Notes: generated from the sequence alone by a model not told the origin. Shown: positions 11,001 to 21,080, numbered from the stretch's first letter. The stretch is 64,000 nucleotides of DNA from an uncultured Clostridia bacterium (GCA_934746515.1 CAKVFH010000001.1:1-64000), one strand, 5' to 3'. Numbers and translations: made by a program.

Positions 11001-14000
11001 ATAGCTACTTTGAATCTAATAATGGATTTGTTGTTTATTATAACAATAAGACTTTATATTATCATCGTAAACAGGAAGTTAGCAATTTTCAAATTGGATA
11101 TAACAATACAAGGGTTATTTCAATTGAACCAGAACAATCGAATATTTATTTGTCAAGCACTCCAAGCAATGCAACACTTTATGGTGATAGATATGAACTA
11201 AAATATTATTTGTCAAGCTTGATTATTGGTAATACAATCTTTTCGTTTGATAAATTAACCAGAGAAGTTTTGTCTGATGGCAGCAGAAAGTATTATGGCA
11301 ACTTCAAGCTTAATAGTGTTATTGCTTCAGGTGAAGGACAGGCGAGTGGTTCAAATATTTCAAGGCTTGGCAGTCGTGTTGGTAAAATATTTAATTATTT
11401 TGGCGAAGAGTATACAATAAATGATGCATATAAATTGAATATCAACGTTGTTTCAGGAAAAGTTGGTGCAACAACTTATTATTTGTATATTGCAAGAAAT
11501 GAAGAAGGTTACACAAGATACTTTTTGATTTATGATGAATGCACAAGCAATTTGAGTAGTTCAAATCAAAATTACGCGATTTCAATCAATTTCAAAAGAC
11601 TAAAAAGTCAAATGGATATCAATGTTTTGGAAGATGATTTGTATGACGCAACAGTTCGTTCATTCGATGTTTCTTATGCAACAGATAGCATTTCAAGATA
11701 TAGCAAATATACAAAGGATACAACCAAGTTATTCTCTCAAATTGGTGATGATATCAATGACTTCACATTCTATGAAAATATTGATGGAGATTTGGTTGCA
11801 GATTTAAACGATCCGACACTAACTTCACTTAAATGGAAAAGCACATTATCATTTTATCCAACAACCACAAGAAGATTTAATATTTATGCAAATAACGGTT
11901 ATATTATAAAAACTATAAAGATTTATGTTGGAAGAAATAAATATGTTGGTGGTGACGAAATTGAGCATGAAGAGGAGCTTGTAAATGTCATTTCTTTCAC
12001 TATTGATTTAGATTCAAGTTTTGAAGATCTAAACTTTTATCCAAATTCAGGGAACTATGTTTACACGAGCTCAAAAAACAGTGTTTTGACTTCAAGTATC
12101 AAATATAAAGTTTTGCTTGATGATGACACATCAACAACATTTGGCTATGATTTAAATTCAAATTCAAACAATAGATTAGGTTTGCAATATAGCTATTACA
12201 ACCAACTTGGTTGGGGTTATGGTGACACCACATCATATAATTTTGAGCAAATTTTCTTGCTTTTGTCAGGACTTTATGAAGATGTTAAAATTGATATTGA
12301 AACGACATCTTACACAGAATTTGTTTTTGAAAATGGTGAAGCTGATGGATATAATCCGCTTTTGAAAGAAAACATCAACTCTACTGATACGGGCAAAAAA
12401 TATAAAACAATAAATATTTGCACTGACACAAGCATTAGTGATTCTTATCTTGATATTTTCACAAGAAAACTAGATGGTGAGGGCAACTTTGTTCTTGATG
12501 ACTTCACACTAGATGCTGCGAGACCTTTTGTTGCAAGATATTATCCTTCAAAAACTCAAAATGGTGTTTTATCTGGAACAATTCGTGTGATTTTCTATGG
12601 CACTGGCTCAAGAATTAAGTATGGTTTACATGTTATGGCAACCCATGAAGATTATTCGGTTTATTTCACGAATGGTAGATTCTATAACGAAACGACAGCC
12701 AACTATAATCAAGATTTTTCAAGCGATGTATTTCAAAATCTCGAAAAATATTCTGGTAGAACTTATAACAATGAAAAAATTACTGGTTCAAATCGAATAA
12801 AATCGAATAAAATGGTTTATATGTTCACAGGCAATCTTGTGGATGAAGACTATAATGGTTATTTTAACGGCGAATATTTTGAAAATTTAATTGATCAAAA
12901 TGAAAGCAACTTCAAGTTCTTTGTTGCATTGACAGCTTTCAAAAATGAAATTGATGTAAACACAGATTCATATTTATATAATGATGTGCTTAACAGAACC
13001 ATAAATGAAAGCAAACCTTCGCACACAGATTCATTTATAAAAGAATCAACTGATACGCAGATAAAATATAAATTTTTAAGTGGTGATTCAAGACTTTCTA
13101 TTTATGATGCGGGCGGAAATAATTTCGTTTATCAACTTGATGATAAAAACAAGACAAATTCATGGTTTAATGATGTTATCTTATCTAATATTCAATATAA
13201 CTATTGGGATAAAGATATTGGTAATTTTATAAACAAAACATGGGTTAATCGAAAAGGTGAAGTTTCTGAAATTGAATCACAAAAAATGAAAGGCTTTGAT
13301 TTTAGCTGGGATTATTATGAGATTGCGGGATATTATTTAAAATATGTTTTGATTGAAATTGCGGACTTTAGTTCTTATTATGCAATAGATATTCAATCGC
13401 TTTTAAGTGGTGGAGTTGATCCTTCAACGGGATATGTTTCAACCTTAACCGTTGCAGATAATGGCTATACCTACACATTTAATATTTATTATCAATCTGT
13501 CAATGAATCGAATCAAACAACAGGTTGCATAAAATTTATTCCTGCTGCGCTAGGTGGTGAACAATCTGATCTTGAAAACAGACTAAACACTGTAAGTTTG
13601 ATGTCAAACAATATTAAAGTTGCTTTTGTTTCACAGGCATTGAACTACAATATTGTTTATAAAAGCTATGATTTGACAAATGTTTCAACAGAAAGTGAAA
13701 TGACAATTACTGACACTTCAAGCAATAGAACTTATAAATACTCACAGGGTACAAAATCTCAAACTTTCTACTATGACTCTATAACAAAACTAAACTACAT
13801 TATGGATCTTCCTGGTTATACATTTATTGGCTGGGGAAGTTATACATTTAAAGACGATGATTTAAGTAAATCTAGATATAGTGGTGGCAACGGAACAACA
13901 ACTGCTTCAATTTGGAGAACGCAATCAAGCTATCTTGATGTGCTTCCATATTTTGTGCAAGAAGGTAATCTTGGTCTTGATAATGCAAAATTGTTCTCAA

Positions 14001-17000
14001 ATCTTTATAAGGCATACACGGGTGTTGGAAGAATGCCTGGCGATGCGTTCTATGTTGCAAATGGCTATTTCATGACTGATACCGGATACTCTGATTCTAG
14101 CCATGGTTATGCTCAAAACTATAATTTCTTTAGTAACTATGTTGACTTATTTGCAAATACTATTGGAAAAACAAACAAGTTTAGTACTGATAGACAAATA
14201 AACCTTTATAGTTTGTTTAAGGCTAACACATACACAATTCAATTTGATGTGAATAACTCTAAAGGCGACAACTATTATCTTGACTATAACAATTCTAACC
14301 AATTTATTGCTGAGTTTACTTCAGATATGATTGGATTTAGGACAAAAGTTGGAGAAAATACACAGACTTTTGTTTGCTATGTAACATTTGATACAAGCAA
14401 CTGGTATTTCTCAAAAAATAATGGCTTGAACTTGTTGTATTCTTATGAAAGAGCTCCTTATGATTGCTCAAATATGGCGAATTCGAACAATATTTCTCAA
14501 GTGGTTGTTGATATGTTTGGCTATTCTTGGCTTGGTTGGTACTACAAGAGTATGACCGATATTAGACAAGGTGGAACACTTACAACTGACAGCTTAAATA
14601 CACTTGTATTTAAGTCATCTTATATCAATAAATTGCAGTCGCAAGGCAAAGTAAATCTTGGTATTCTCTCAACAAACAAAAACCAAGTTCAAACTTTCAA
14701 TAAGGCATTCTTGGAAGTTATGAGAGATTCAATATTTGATGAAAATATTACATCAAAGCCATTTACTTATTTTGGTCAGCATAAAGCAGATTCAAGTTTA
14801 AGTGCTGCTACCGGTTATGTTTATTTCTATGATTATTCGTTGTCTGGTGGCAATGATAATGCGGAAATCTCTGGATCAGGTGCATTGATTGGAGCATTTA
14901 GTTATGTTCAAGTGAGTGATTACTTAAACTCATTTGCACTTGATGCAAATAACAATCCGCTGTATGCTGGTAATTTTACAAAGCCAATTGTATTTTCTTA
15001 CTATGATACATGCATTAGTGATAAAGGTTACACAATCACTGGTTCTAGTGGAAATTATAAGCTTGTTTTAAATAAGACCGCAGAGAATTTGAGAATTATT
15101 AAACTTTATGCTTACTGGTCACAAAACAGGTATACATCAATTTATGATTTTCTTGATCCGGAAGCAGCTTATTCTGTTGACAGAGTTGGTTCAACTATTG
15201 CTGACAAAACAAGCTTAAATGGCTTGATTGGAAAGAAATATTACTTTAATGGCACAGAACTTCAAACAGACTTAAATGATATTGCACTCCCAACAAGAAT
15301 TGGATACGATTTTGTTGGTTGGAGCTTTAACCATTTGCCAGTTGATGGCGATTTTGCATATTTGGCTGATACAATTAACTCTGCTAGCTCTGTGAATTAC
15401 TTGTGCAAAGAATTACTCGCGCAATACGCACAACTTACAGGTGTTGGTAATTCAAGTAATATTGAATCAAATATTTTGATGATAGACGGAAATCGTGTTG
15501 CTAGTGCTGGAGATTCTAGTTGGATTTTGAACGAAAGTGGGAAAGCTGAAGGTCTCGGCGACAGTGAAGATGAAGAATATAGATATATTTATCTGTTCCC
15601 AGTTTGGAGAGTTCAAACATTCTCAATTACTGTTTCATTAAATATTTCTCAAGAAGAATTAAAAAATCTTTATGAGAAAGATTCAAGTTTTGCTTTGATG
15701 CTTTATGAAGGAGCTTATGCAGGCAAAACATTCACTGGTGTTTCAAGTAAGTTCTTCACAAATAGGCTTAACACAGAAAATTATTACAACGACATTGTTG
15801 CAAATGTTTGCTTCGAAATTGATTTTGACACAAAATTTGAAAAGGCGAGACTCGCATTTAACAATAGTAATCACTATTATTATCTTAAAGACTTGTTCTT
15901 GACTTCTGCGGGATATTATTTCCTTGGTTTGATGTACACAAAAACAAAAGCAGAAAACAATTATATTGTATCAAACACACTAAACACTGTTTTTACACTT
16001 AATGGTTTGTCGTATGAATCAATGGATCAAAGTGTTGAATGTCTGGATGATGTGTTTAATAAAGATTTTTATGATAAATTAAAGAACACAAAGTTTGTTG
16101 GCGAATCTAATTCTTCAGGCAATTATAAAAACTTAAAAGATCTAAATGATAAAGCAATTAGTTCAAACTTTGGAACTGTTTCATTCAATGCTTATAAGAC
16201 TAATAATAATGGTTATACTAACAAAACATTCCCAATTATCAGTGAAACCGTTGGCAATCAAAGTTATTTATTCATTATTCACAATAATGTAAGATATTAT
16301 GTTGTTTATTACTTGCAAAATTCAAACTCATTTTTAGATGTTATTACTTTTGATAAAACCTTCTTATATTACAATGAAAAAGACGCTACTGGAAATGTTA
16401 TAAATCGTTACATTATCAGGTTTGATAGTGACGGCAAGGCATATTATGTTTCAAATTCGTTTGGAAATAGGGTTGATATTACACAAACCCTTAGAATTGC
16501 TTTGTATTCGGCTAGAAGAAACACTCTTTTAACTTCATCAGCGGGTGGTGTAACAACTCTTGTAACTTATAGTAACTCTACCAGAGACGGAAGCTTGTTT
16601 GGAGTTATTAGCTCTTATGGTGTGCTTGGTGGAACAACTATTGGTTTGGGATTTGGAAACTATACGCTTATAAACAAAACATCAAGAGAGTTTACTCTTT
16701 ATGCTGATTGGTCGCGTCGTGAAAACTTGACAGCATTTGTTACAAATGGAAACAATATTGGAAATTCCAGCGATAAAAACAATGGTTTGGCTGGTTTCTA
16801 CACAATTGCAAAACAAGATAATTTAGCAAGTGATTCAGAAAAGATTAAATTTAGTCAGATTGACAATGAATTATCAACGGATGTTGGTATGGTCTTTGGA
16901 TTTTATTCAACACTTAATTGTGTATTCTTGCCATATTTCAATGGAAGATATTTGTCTGAAATGACTCTTGAATTTGATACTTTAAACGAGTCTAATTTGG

Positions 17001-20000
17001 GCAACTCATCAGTTTATTCAATGGTTCATAACACTGTTGTTTTGAGATTTACTTGGGATAGCGGAAATGATCGATTTGTTATAACCATAACATCAATACT
17101 TGTTAATGGTGTCCAGTCAAGCACTGCGGTTGGCACTGCAAATGAAACAAATTATGTTAAAAACTATTTAAGGGGTATTGATTTACTGTCAATTCTCGAT
17201 AAGTATAGCATTTCATCAAATGATAGCAGTTTGGATTTGTATAAACGTGATAGTTATGAAGGAAGAGAAGATGTAAATAAAGTTACACTTAAAATGCAGG
17301 ATATTATGTGCTCGGTTAATATCACTTGCAAATATTCTGTTCAAACATATCTTGTTGAAGTTTATAGTGTTATTGCCAGCAAAGATTTGGGTGATGATAG
17401 CGTAGTTAAGACTGATTTCTATACTCTAAATGATATGCTTTTGTCTTCAAACTATTATCCTGAAAACAGGGGACTTTATGGTGATCCATATATTTCAAAC
17501 ATCAACTTTGCAAATTTGTGGATGTCAACAATTTCAACAAACTGTGCTATTCTTCCAACTGTTTCATATAATATTCCTTATTATTACTTTGTAAACAGCA
17601 CAAATAGTAACAGTACTATTGCTGGGCAAATAACTGACCTTCCATCAACCTATGGCATGAAATATCTTTATAATTCAAATTATTATAACGGAACTAATGC
17701 TTCAACCTTAATTAGGGCATATCATGGTGCTCTTTCAACAATTCAGTCTCAAGTTAGTGGATATACTTTTAAAAACTGGTATAGTTTTTATAGAGATTCA
17801 AGGGGTTATGTTGAACTTGAACAATATAACGATTCAATTGCTATTAAGAAAAATACTGTAATTTATGGATATTTCATAAATGAAAATGCACCAACTAAAA
17901 TATTGTTCCATTACTGGGATGATAACATCAAACAGTATGTTCAATATAGAAACAATGAGCTTGAATACACAAGCGGTGTTGCTGGTTCAAAAGTATATCA
18001 AGCAGCTGATGGAAACTATGCAATTAGTGAGCTTCCAAGCCCTTCAATAGCAGAGTGGTATGGTGATGTAACAAAACAATTTATGGGTTACATTTACATA
18101 ACTAACACAGAGCTAAACCAAATGAAATTAAGAACGCTTGATGAGAAATATAATGGCTTGCAATATTATGGTTCAAACTCATTTAAAGCAACATCTGGTG
18201 ATATTTATTCGGCGCTTTCGTTAAATAAACTTTTAAACACTAGCGGAAATTATATCACAAACACTTCCGCAACTGCTGACACAATTTATAACTCATATGT
18301 TCAAAATTTATCAATACTTGATTTGCTTAAGTATCGAATGACTGTTTATAAGGGCAAATTCTTTACCAAATATGCAGACATTGCAGTTAGTGGTGATAAG
18401 CCAACAATTCTTGATGCTGTTAGAGTTCAATTTGGTGTTGATATTGGTTCACAGGTTGGCTATGTTGTTAGAGACTTCAAGATGCTTAATGTTGAGTCAA
18501 AATTTGGTTCAGGTGAAACAGTTTATGCAATTCCAATTTACGAAGAAATGAAACTTGAAATCGTTGCGTGCAACACCTATAGAAACACATTCAATATTAC
18601 TTCAAATAGTAATATGATTGAGTCTAACATTTTTGAAACAAACTCAAGCTATACAATTTATTACAGCACTTCAAATGATTTGAATTTTAGTAAAGATTTG
18701 ATTACTAACACAAACTTTATTACTAGCAAAAAAGTTAAGCGTGGCGGCGGAATTGTTGTTAGTGGCAAAGAAGATGATGTAATTTATCAAGAATATAATT
18801 TGTTCTCTTATGAGTTTAATAAAAATACTGATGGTCAGATTACATTCTATGTTTATTATGTAAAACCTGGCAATGTTGAATTTTATCGTTCGGCAAAGAT
18901 AACACTGGTTTATGATAAAAACAAAGACCAAATCACTGTTCAAGGAATTGCAAAAGTTGATGCAAAAGTTGATATTTATGACTCTCCACTAGAAGTTGAA
19001 CTTACAAGTTCAAACTGGGAAATTTATAAAAAAGCTTATGAAGAAATTGATAAATATGGTGAAACTATTCATGAAAATAAAGGTTTGACCAGAAACAAGC
19101 AGCTTTTGGTTTACTATTTATTCCAGCTCACTCAATGCCAAGCATTTGAATATCATTCAAATGTAAACAGACCAGCTTATGGTTATACAAATGATTATAC
19201 AACTGTTGCTAGTTATGCTCCAACTTCGTCTTATTCTTCATACAAATATAGCATTAGCTCGGCAATTTCAATTGCAAACAAGTATGTATTTATGGCGTCG
19301 GGAACAAAGATAGAAACCAATATGTATGGTTTGTATCTGATGGCTTATTCAATGGTTGATTATTTTGTAAATGACCAAAAAATGACGGAATATAATTTGG
19401 TAAGATATGGCGAACCAAATGAAAGTGCTTCTTGGAGAAGTAATTTCTTTAGCATCTTTGAAAATTCAACAAGCAATTATTTGGGATCTGATAGCGATCA
19501 AACAAAGTATCAATCGCTTAATCCTTGTGATTTCTTGCTTGACGACAGGTCGTCAGAAGAAACAATCATCAAGAGTGCAAAAAGTGATGTGAAAGATATT
19601 TATGCTTACAAGGTAAAGAAAAATACCGACATTGGCATGTTCTTGTATGTTTCTGATGATGAAAATCAAGCTGCACACTTCTATGTTCTCACATCAGGTG
19701 GCCCAAAGAAAGTTATTGTTGAAACAGAAGATCCACAAGATTCGAACTATTCAAATAGCTATCAATATAATGGGTTATATAAAATTTATAGCACAGCAGG
19801 TATGTTATACAGCACTATCAATGGTGGGTCTTATATTAAGAGTCGCGAAAGTTATGATGGTGTTTGCAATGGTATTGATTTCAAGAGTGGTTATACCACC
19901 AGCACATATTATTATTTTGGTAGTCTTGGTTCAAGCACAAAAATGTATGCTTCAAGTGATTATGCGACGATTAGCAGAACATATCCGTTGGATTATAATA

Positions 20001-21070
20001 TAATTAAAACATGGCTTAGGTCGCCAAGCAGGGGTTACCAAGATATATACTACAACCCAGCAAATACTGAAGCAGCAAATAGAATTACAGATGCTGACAG
20101 AACAAGAATAGAATCACTGGCAGTGAGTGATACACAAAAAGCTGCTAAATCTAATGCTGAATCAAGAATTTATAACGACTCGGTTAATGATGTGAAGAAT
20201 CAGGTTATTGATCCTTATGCACAAAGTGTTGCTGAATCTTATGCAAAAGCAGAAGCTAGTTCAATTGCTACAGAAAAAGCAACGGCTTATGTTGAAGCTA
20301 ACTTTGAAGATCCAACAACAGAAGAAGCAAAGGCGGCTTACGATTCTAAATATAAAACAGAATATGATGCAGTGCATGATACATTATATAATTCAAAATT
20401 TAATGAAGTGTATAATGAAGAATGTAATAAAATATATACTGATTATGTGGATGATATAAACACCTATTATGGCACAAATTATGCTACAAACTATGATTCA
20501 TATTACAATGAATACTATAATGCTAACATAGCTTCAAATCGCACAAAGAGATATAATGAAGTTTTGAAAAATTATAGAGAAAAAGTTCTTGATGAAATGG
20601 TTACAAGTAGTATTATTTATGCAAAACAAGCAGAGCATAAAGAGCATTTTGACGAAGAATTACTAAATTATAATTACTACAAAGTTCATTATTATTCAGT
20701 GAGTGAAATAAAGGCTAGCAGTCTACTTCATGCAGAATTCCAAACTGATTTCAATAGCGAAAGTATAGATGATCTTATCTTTACAACTTTTGTAAAAATC
20801 AAAGAGTACGATACAGAAGATAATCTTGTTGAGGGAAGCGAAAGTTGTTTGATGTATAATTATAGAACTAATGCATACTACTATGATTATACATTTACTG
20901 ACGATGGATATTTGCTAACGCAACAATATTCAAAAGATTATTATGATAAATCACTCATTTCTGGCTATGAAGATGAGAATTATTGGATTGTTTTACCAAG
21001 CACTCAAAACAGAACCGGGAAAGCTTATGTTTACACGAGATATAGAACTTATGTTTCATTCTGGAAATAG
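5066..21070 (+). CDS. Giant (5,334 aa) membrane-anchored surface protein with InlB-type repeats
   Basis: The frame opens at TTG 5054, but ATG 5066 is preferred: GGAG lies 6 nt upstream and the Met begins a basic tail (MKRIKNSIK) followed by one membrane segment (residues 10-31). With no signal-peptidase-like site, this looks like an uncleaved anchor with everything after it outside the cell. Residues about 40-550 have a beta-rich, propeller-like pattern. About eight InlB/Listeria-Bacteroides-type motifs follow (YDFVGW near 9047, GYTFIGW near 13814, GYSWLGW near 14520, GYDFVGW near 15303, GYTFKNW near 17760). The stretch from 9750 to 13700 shares landmarks (NGYIIKTIKIYVG, SWFNDVILSNIQYNYW) with duplicated blocks in the 12,312-aa protein. 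A helical Ala/Glu/Tyr-rich region precedes the C-terminus. No LPXTG, second membrane segment or enzyme motif was seen. Function unknown; a large adhesin or surface fibre is the likeliest role by inference. Confidence 0.85.
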   Translation: MKRIKNSIKALVTLICVFVVVVASVVTVIIINNRKPGGGDDPANPAYALTDDQKKLASEISAGSKNFVSKNQKGYIKYDNASISVDEVSYFDDSVIWRGDGNEAPYYILVLNEDGSPTGLAEKIVEQGIVEIGYSASKILYAAKNHFVVVFGYADNSRIVVICTVKNHKVVTNKVYNLVWKEDDSVTVWKNDDLENAEEYFAIYGEEYFVLLLRDEFGDSYFNFYEYLDNYDGYKPFTLLFEPSETEVELSIYGSDFILGENVVASYTNETGFYLTDESNLKTSTKLVNGTIFENKKIVNASDASSELVNGVYYKYSYTISVSGNAEKTIDLGEYNKLSVVYSGEKYFGVFMQKMNASHETEMSGQMVYFDYNLNIIAKYSAKSKFSTIECSDMTYLLTNEGLISSKNEITCSKVYDFSSNGFTLNSLLSNGDFVLKDETGSLIIYNFAMEQSYEIVFDEIVNYIDNNRLIYVKNGEYLIYSISTKSSSEVNFVSTRLDNKTSLYLVKNGEKFDLYSGKTKLENDIDSYDDSNENYFKYTKNGVETVYYFVEKTADNEEELQITNYGYSLSDETKSGDFDEVDLYAGNTEEDPFAENNDWYDYSDKIIQKQDPSDSTKTIIKATHCIQNGYYSKTNYYDYLELPYNNEFEGDSKTYVPYRVYYRVNIVNGNPVLKIIAKGHDRFTITESTASENNDGNSLEIDGNYYKIYCSSSDSAYSKSYDYRKRRNNNESLQLNGRNDIENYVYVPVTGDGGGVVTYNHYYVYTGSTSGYGFKFHESSTSYTQDNICKAEVYGDSIRVTLVFDFKPRTIKSFTYDLKINDCKFGNQKGIISAYKTDESYYNNLYYRTVVVSVNNENKAFNMGHDIMNNSRVQPATEYLVKTQLKYVNLSSNNYVTIGIKEKLGGFSTNYSATFSKNIYLNKSDEYSYVYLGNQEFRTRIVGGKFVGITTLNQTSYYTKIGNLYDIDNRDYNGDNLAYRAYPFESEEKNENDILPYSYLNFDYVSETYYMQVKNDSIIYYENGLNMNRFVYCVYEPETFYMELDYNVSSDDSEDTTTIGNEIDYLKKYAGVNVGVSSSNTFTRLNNTWAYKNVTEDNFGTYNNENNDKYVPNNFADNSTRFETVDTSSMTLLEKIDYIKSRESSAVIHEFKGNGERYYYITINGTRYYFQKNSGSQNLSFIEYIGGDSDSSAYFEAYRDITKLNNGVLNEDGDEIDSAVKFGNMYVLEYGTYYFGDNNSFYYYKKGVSGFYIRVAYDRTKSQWMAYYHNYNIHERQSSYDGKYAPKASGEMIKVEGETKNYSISETIAFRYTDFINFTSVPEHAHYDFVGWKVYLGDYDTHVISPTANFNPSSNPSGTVRKYLAGSGSGYFNTWLQFDEWLSNWDKPIRLVAQWKPKICTINAILWTQESGQDHLGLKFNRGDNSYNIEAGFTVSKNSVIPMFMKGTLNIDRYKNPVDEANPSGSADGIVDFSPTFNYGLHIKFSDIGSLMANNGYNSDTLNATGISCQFMNWAFQKTDGTFVTLDTTMGDEESNTLINEYIGDTTTITIYACYATSRYNFYMNLNPMGGAAKTNEGKDYVTNFRNIYNYLNDPAIYDVTIEESTNSVASKRMCTDSVYAQENGVSRVLGIDNGSNYSANFENQYYAGQSIKISLKVNEQYYFKRIVVRNLTLKDNNGKYDKFTITFIYSNEDSDGWKWVVTAVSETGHGSLTVNTNNSQGFIFGSNPYNSGASGSVNTSYSHNLFTFSQDKSQLDISITNLSDPGDLDYGKQELNGTTGFTLDCTLAAHSIDTEFVSISQENPDRENIYYNRASIISAQSLSSLEGKTPSTGKACYIWLGTTRYLFSGEWTGTAASGYYLMYSSGNVPAFFVENLTYEVFAKQTPRIDGNFYAFYDNDTKLIYYPAQNTYPGGEVDISLDSEMCNSLILDMGDSHIYQLNKGFNERLVNGKYYYVYCDNFASTFKLSERVQSDYENSYFESNNGFVVYYNNKTLYYHRKQEVSNFQIGYNNTRVISIEPEQSNIYLSSTPSNATLYGDRYELKYYLSSLIIGNTIFSFDKLTREVLSDGSRKYYGNFKLNSVIASGEGQASGSNISRLGSRVGKIFNYFGEEYTINDAYKLNINVVSGKVGATTYYLYIARNEEGYTRYFLIYDECTSNLSSSNQNYAISINFKRLKSQMDINVLEDDLYDATVRSFDVSYATDSISRYSKYTKDTTKLFSQIGDDINDFTFYENIDGDLVADLNDPTLTSLKWKSTLSFYPTTTRRFNIYANNGYIIKTIKIYVGRNKYVGGDEIEHEEELVNVISFTIDLDSSFEDLNFYPNSGNYVYTSSKNSVLTSSIKYKVLLDDDTSTTFGYDLNSNSNNRLGLQYSYYNQLGWGYGDTTSYNFEQIFLLLSGLYEDVKIDIETTSYTEFVFENGEADGYNPLLKENINSTDTGKKYKTINICTDTSISDSYLDIFTRKLDGEGNFVLDDFTLDAARPFVARYYPSKTQNGVLSGTIRVIFYGTGSRIKYGLHVMATHEDYSVYFTNGRFYNETTANYNQDFSSDVFQNLEKYSGRTYNNEKITGSNRIKSNKMVYMFTGNLVDEDYNGYFNGEYFENLIDQNESNFKFFVALTAFKNEIDVNTDSYLYNDVLNRTINESKPSHTDSFIKESTDTQIKYKFLSGDSRLSIYDAGGNNFVYQLDDKNKTNSWFNDVILSNIQYNYWDKDIGNFINKTWVNRKGEVSEIESQKMKGFDFSWDYYEIAGYYLKYVLIEIADFSSYYAIDIQSLLSGGVDPSTGYVSTLTVADNGYTYTFNIYYQSVNESNQTTGCIKFIPAALGGEQSDLENRLNTVSLMSNNIKVAFVSQALNYNIVYKSYDLTNVSTESEMTITDTSSNRTYKYSQGTKSQTFYYDSITKLNYIMDLPGYTFIGWGSYTFKDDDLSKSRYSGGNGTTTASIWRTQSSYLDVLPYFVQEGNLGLDNAKLFSNLYKAYTGVGRMPGDAFYVANGYFMTDTGYSDSSHGYAQNYNFFSNYVDLFANTIGKTNKFSTDRQINLYSLFKANTYTIQFDVNNSKGDNYYLDYNNSNQFIAEFTSDMIGFRTKVGENTQTFVCYVTFDTSNWYFSKNNGLNLLYSYERAPYDCSNMANSNNISQVVVDMFGYSWLGWYYKSMTDIRQGGTLTTDSLNTLVFKSSYINKLQSQGKVNLGILSTNKNQVQTFNKAFLEVMRDSIFDENITSKPFTYFGQHKADSSLSAATGYVYFYDYSLSGGNDNAEISGSGALIGAFSYVQVSDYLNSFALDANNNPLYAGNFTKPIVFSYYDTCISDKGYTITGSSGNYKLVLNKTAENLRIIKLYAYWSQNRYTSIYDFLDPEAAYSVDRVGSTIADKTSLNGLIGKKYYFNGTELQTDLNDIALPTRIGYDFVGWSFNHLPVDGDFAYLADTINSASSVNYLCKELLAQYAQLTGVGNSSNIESNILMIDGNRVASAGDSSWILNESGKAEGLGDSEDEEYRYIYLFPVWRVQTFSITVSLNISQEELKNLYEKDSSFALMLYEGAYAGKTFTGVSSKFFTNRLNTENYYNDIVANVCFEIDFDTKFEKARLAFNNSNHYYYLKDLFLTSAGYYFLGLMYTKTKAENNYIVSNTLNTVFTLNGLSYESMDQSVECLDDVFNKDFYDKLKNTKFVGESNSSGNYKNLKDLNDKAISSNFGTVSFNAYKTNNNGYTNKTFPIISETVGNQSYLFIIHNNVRYYVVYYLQNSNSFLDVITFDKTFLYYNEKDATGNVINRYIIRFDSDGKAYYVSNSFGNRVDITQTLRIALYSARRNTLLTSSAGGVTTLVTYSNSTRDGSLFGVISSYGVLGGTTIGLGFGNYTLINKTSREFTLYADWSRRENLTAFVTNGNNIGNSSDKNNGLAGFYTIAKQDNLASDSEKIKFSQIDNELSTDVGMVFGFYSTLNCVFLPYFNGRYLSEMTLEFDTLNESNLGNSSVYSMVHNTVVLRFTWDSGNDRFVITITSILVNGVQSSTAVGTANETNYVKNYLRGIDLLSILDKYSISSNDSSLDLYKRDSYEGREDVNKVTLKMQDIMCSVNITCKYSVQTYLVEVYSVIASKDLGDDSVVKTDFYTLNDMLLSSNYYPENRGLYGDPYISNINFANLWMSTISTNCAILPTVSYNIPYYYFVNSTNSNSTIAGQITDLPSTYGMKYLYNSNYYNGTNASTLIRAYHGALSTIQSQVSGYTFKNWYSFYRDSRGYVELEQYNDSIAIKKNTVIYGYFINENAPTKILFHYWDDNIKQYVQYRNNELEYTSGVAGSKVYQAADGNYAISELPSPSIAEWYGDVTKQFMGYIYITNTELNQMKLRTLDEKYNGLQYYGSNSFKATSGDIYSALSLNKLLNTSGNYITNTSATADTIYNSYVQNLSILDLLKYRMTVYKGKFFTKYADIAVSGDKPTILDAVRVQFGVDIGSQVGYVVRDFKMLNVESKFGSGETVYAIPIYEEMKLEIVACNTYRNTFNITSNSNMIESNIFETNSSYTIYYSTSNDLNFSKDLITNTNFITSKKVKRGGGIVVSGKEDDVIYQEYNLFSYEFNKNTDGQITFYVYYVKPGNVEFYRSAKITLVYDKNKDQITVQGIAKVDAKVDIYDSPLEVELTSSNWEIYKKAYEEIDKYGETIHENKGLTRNKQLLVYYLFQLTQCQAFEYHSNVNRPAYGYTNDYTTVASYAPTSSYSSYKYSISSAISIANKYVFMASGTKIETNMYGLYLMAYSMVDYFVNDQKMTEYNLVRYGEPNESASWRSNFFSIFENSTSNYLGSDSDQTKYQSLNPCDFLLDDRSSEETIIKSAKSDVKDIYAYKVKKNTDIGMFLYVSDDENQAAHFYVLTSGGPKKVIVETEDPQDSNYSNSYQYNGLYKIYSTAGMLYSTINGGSYIKSRESYDGVCNGIDFKSGYTTSTYYYFGSLGSSTKMYASSDYATISRTYPLDYNIIKTWLRSPSRGYQDIYYNPANTEAANRITDADRTRIESLAVSDTQKAAKSNAESRIYNDSVNDVKNQVIDPYAQSVAESYAKAEASSIATEKATAYVEANFEDPTTEEAKAAYDSKYKTEYDAVHDTLYNSKFNEVYNEECNKIYTDYVDDINTYYGTNYATNYDSYYNEYYNANIASNRTKRYNEVLKNYREKVLDEMVTSSIIYAKQAEHKEHFDEELLNYNYYKVHYYSVSEIKASSLLHAEFQTDFNSESIDDLIFTTFVKIKEYDTEDNLVEGSESCLMYNYRTNAYYYDYTFTDDGYLLTQQYSKDYYDKSLISGYEDENYWIVLPSTQNRTGKAYVYTRYRTYVSFWK
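20045..20640 (+). repeat. Helical, Tyr/Ala/Glu-rich segment near the C-terminus of the 5,334-aa protein
   Basis: The encoded stretch starts near NPANTEAANRITDADRT and changes from beta-repeat character to long charged helix. First comes an Ala/Glu-rich part (AESYAKAEASSIATEKATA), then a Tyr-spaced part with units like YNSKFNEVYNEEC and YDSYYNEYY. The spacing of three to four residues between Tyr residues suggests a coiled coil or stalk. Nothing similar was seen in the larger giant protein. Confidence 0.6.
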
Positions 21071-21080
21071 CGAATAACGC

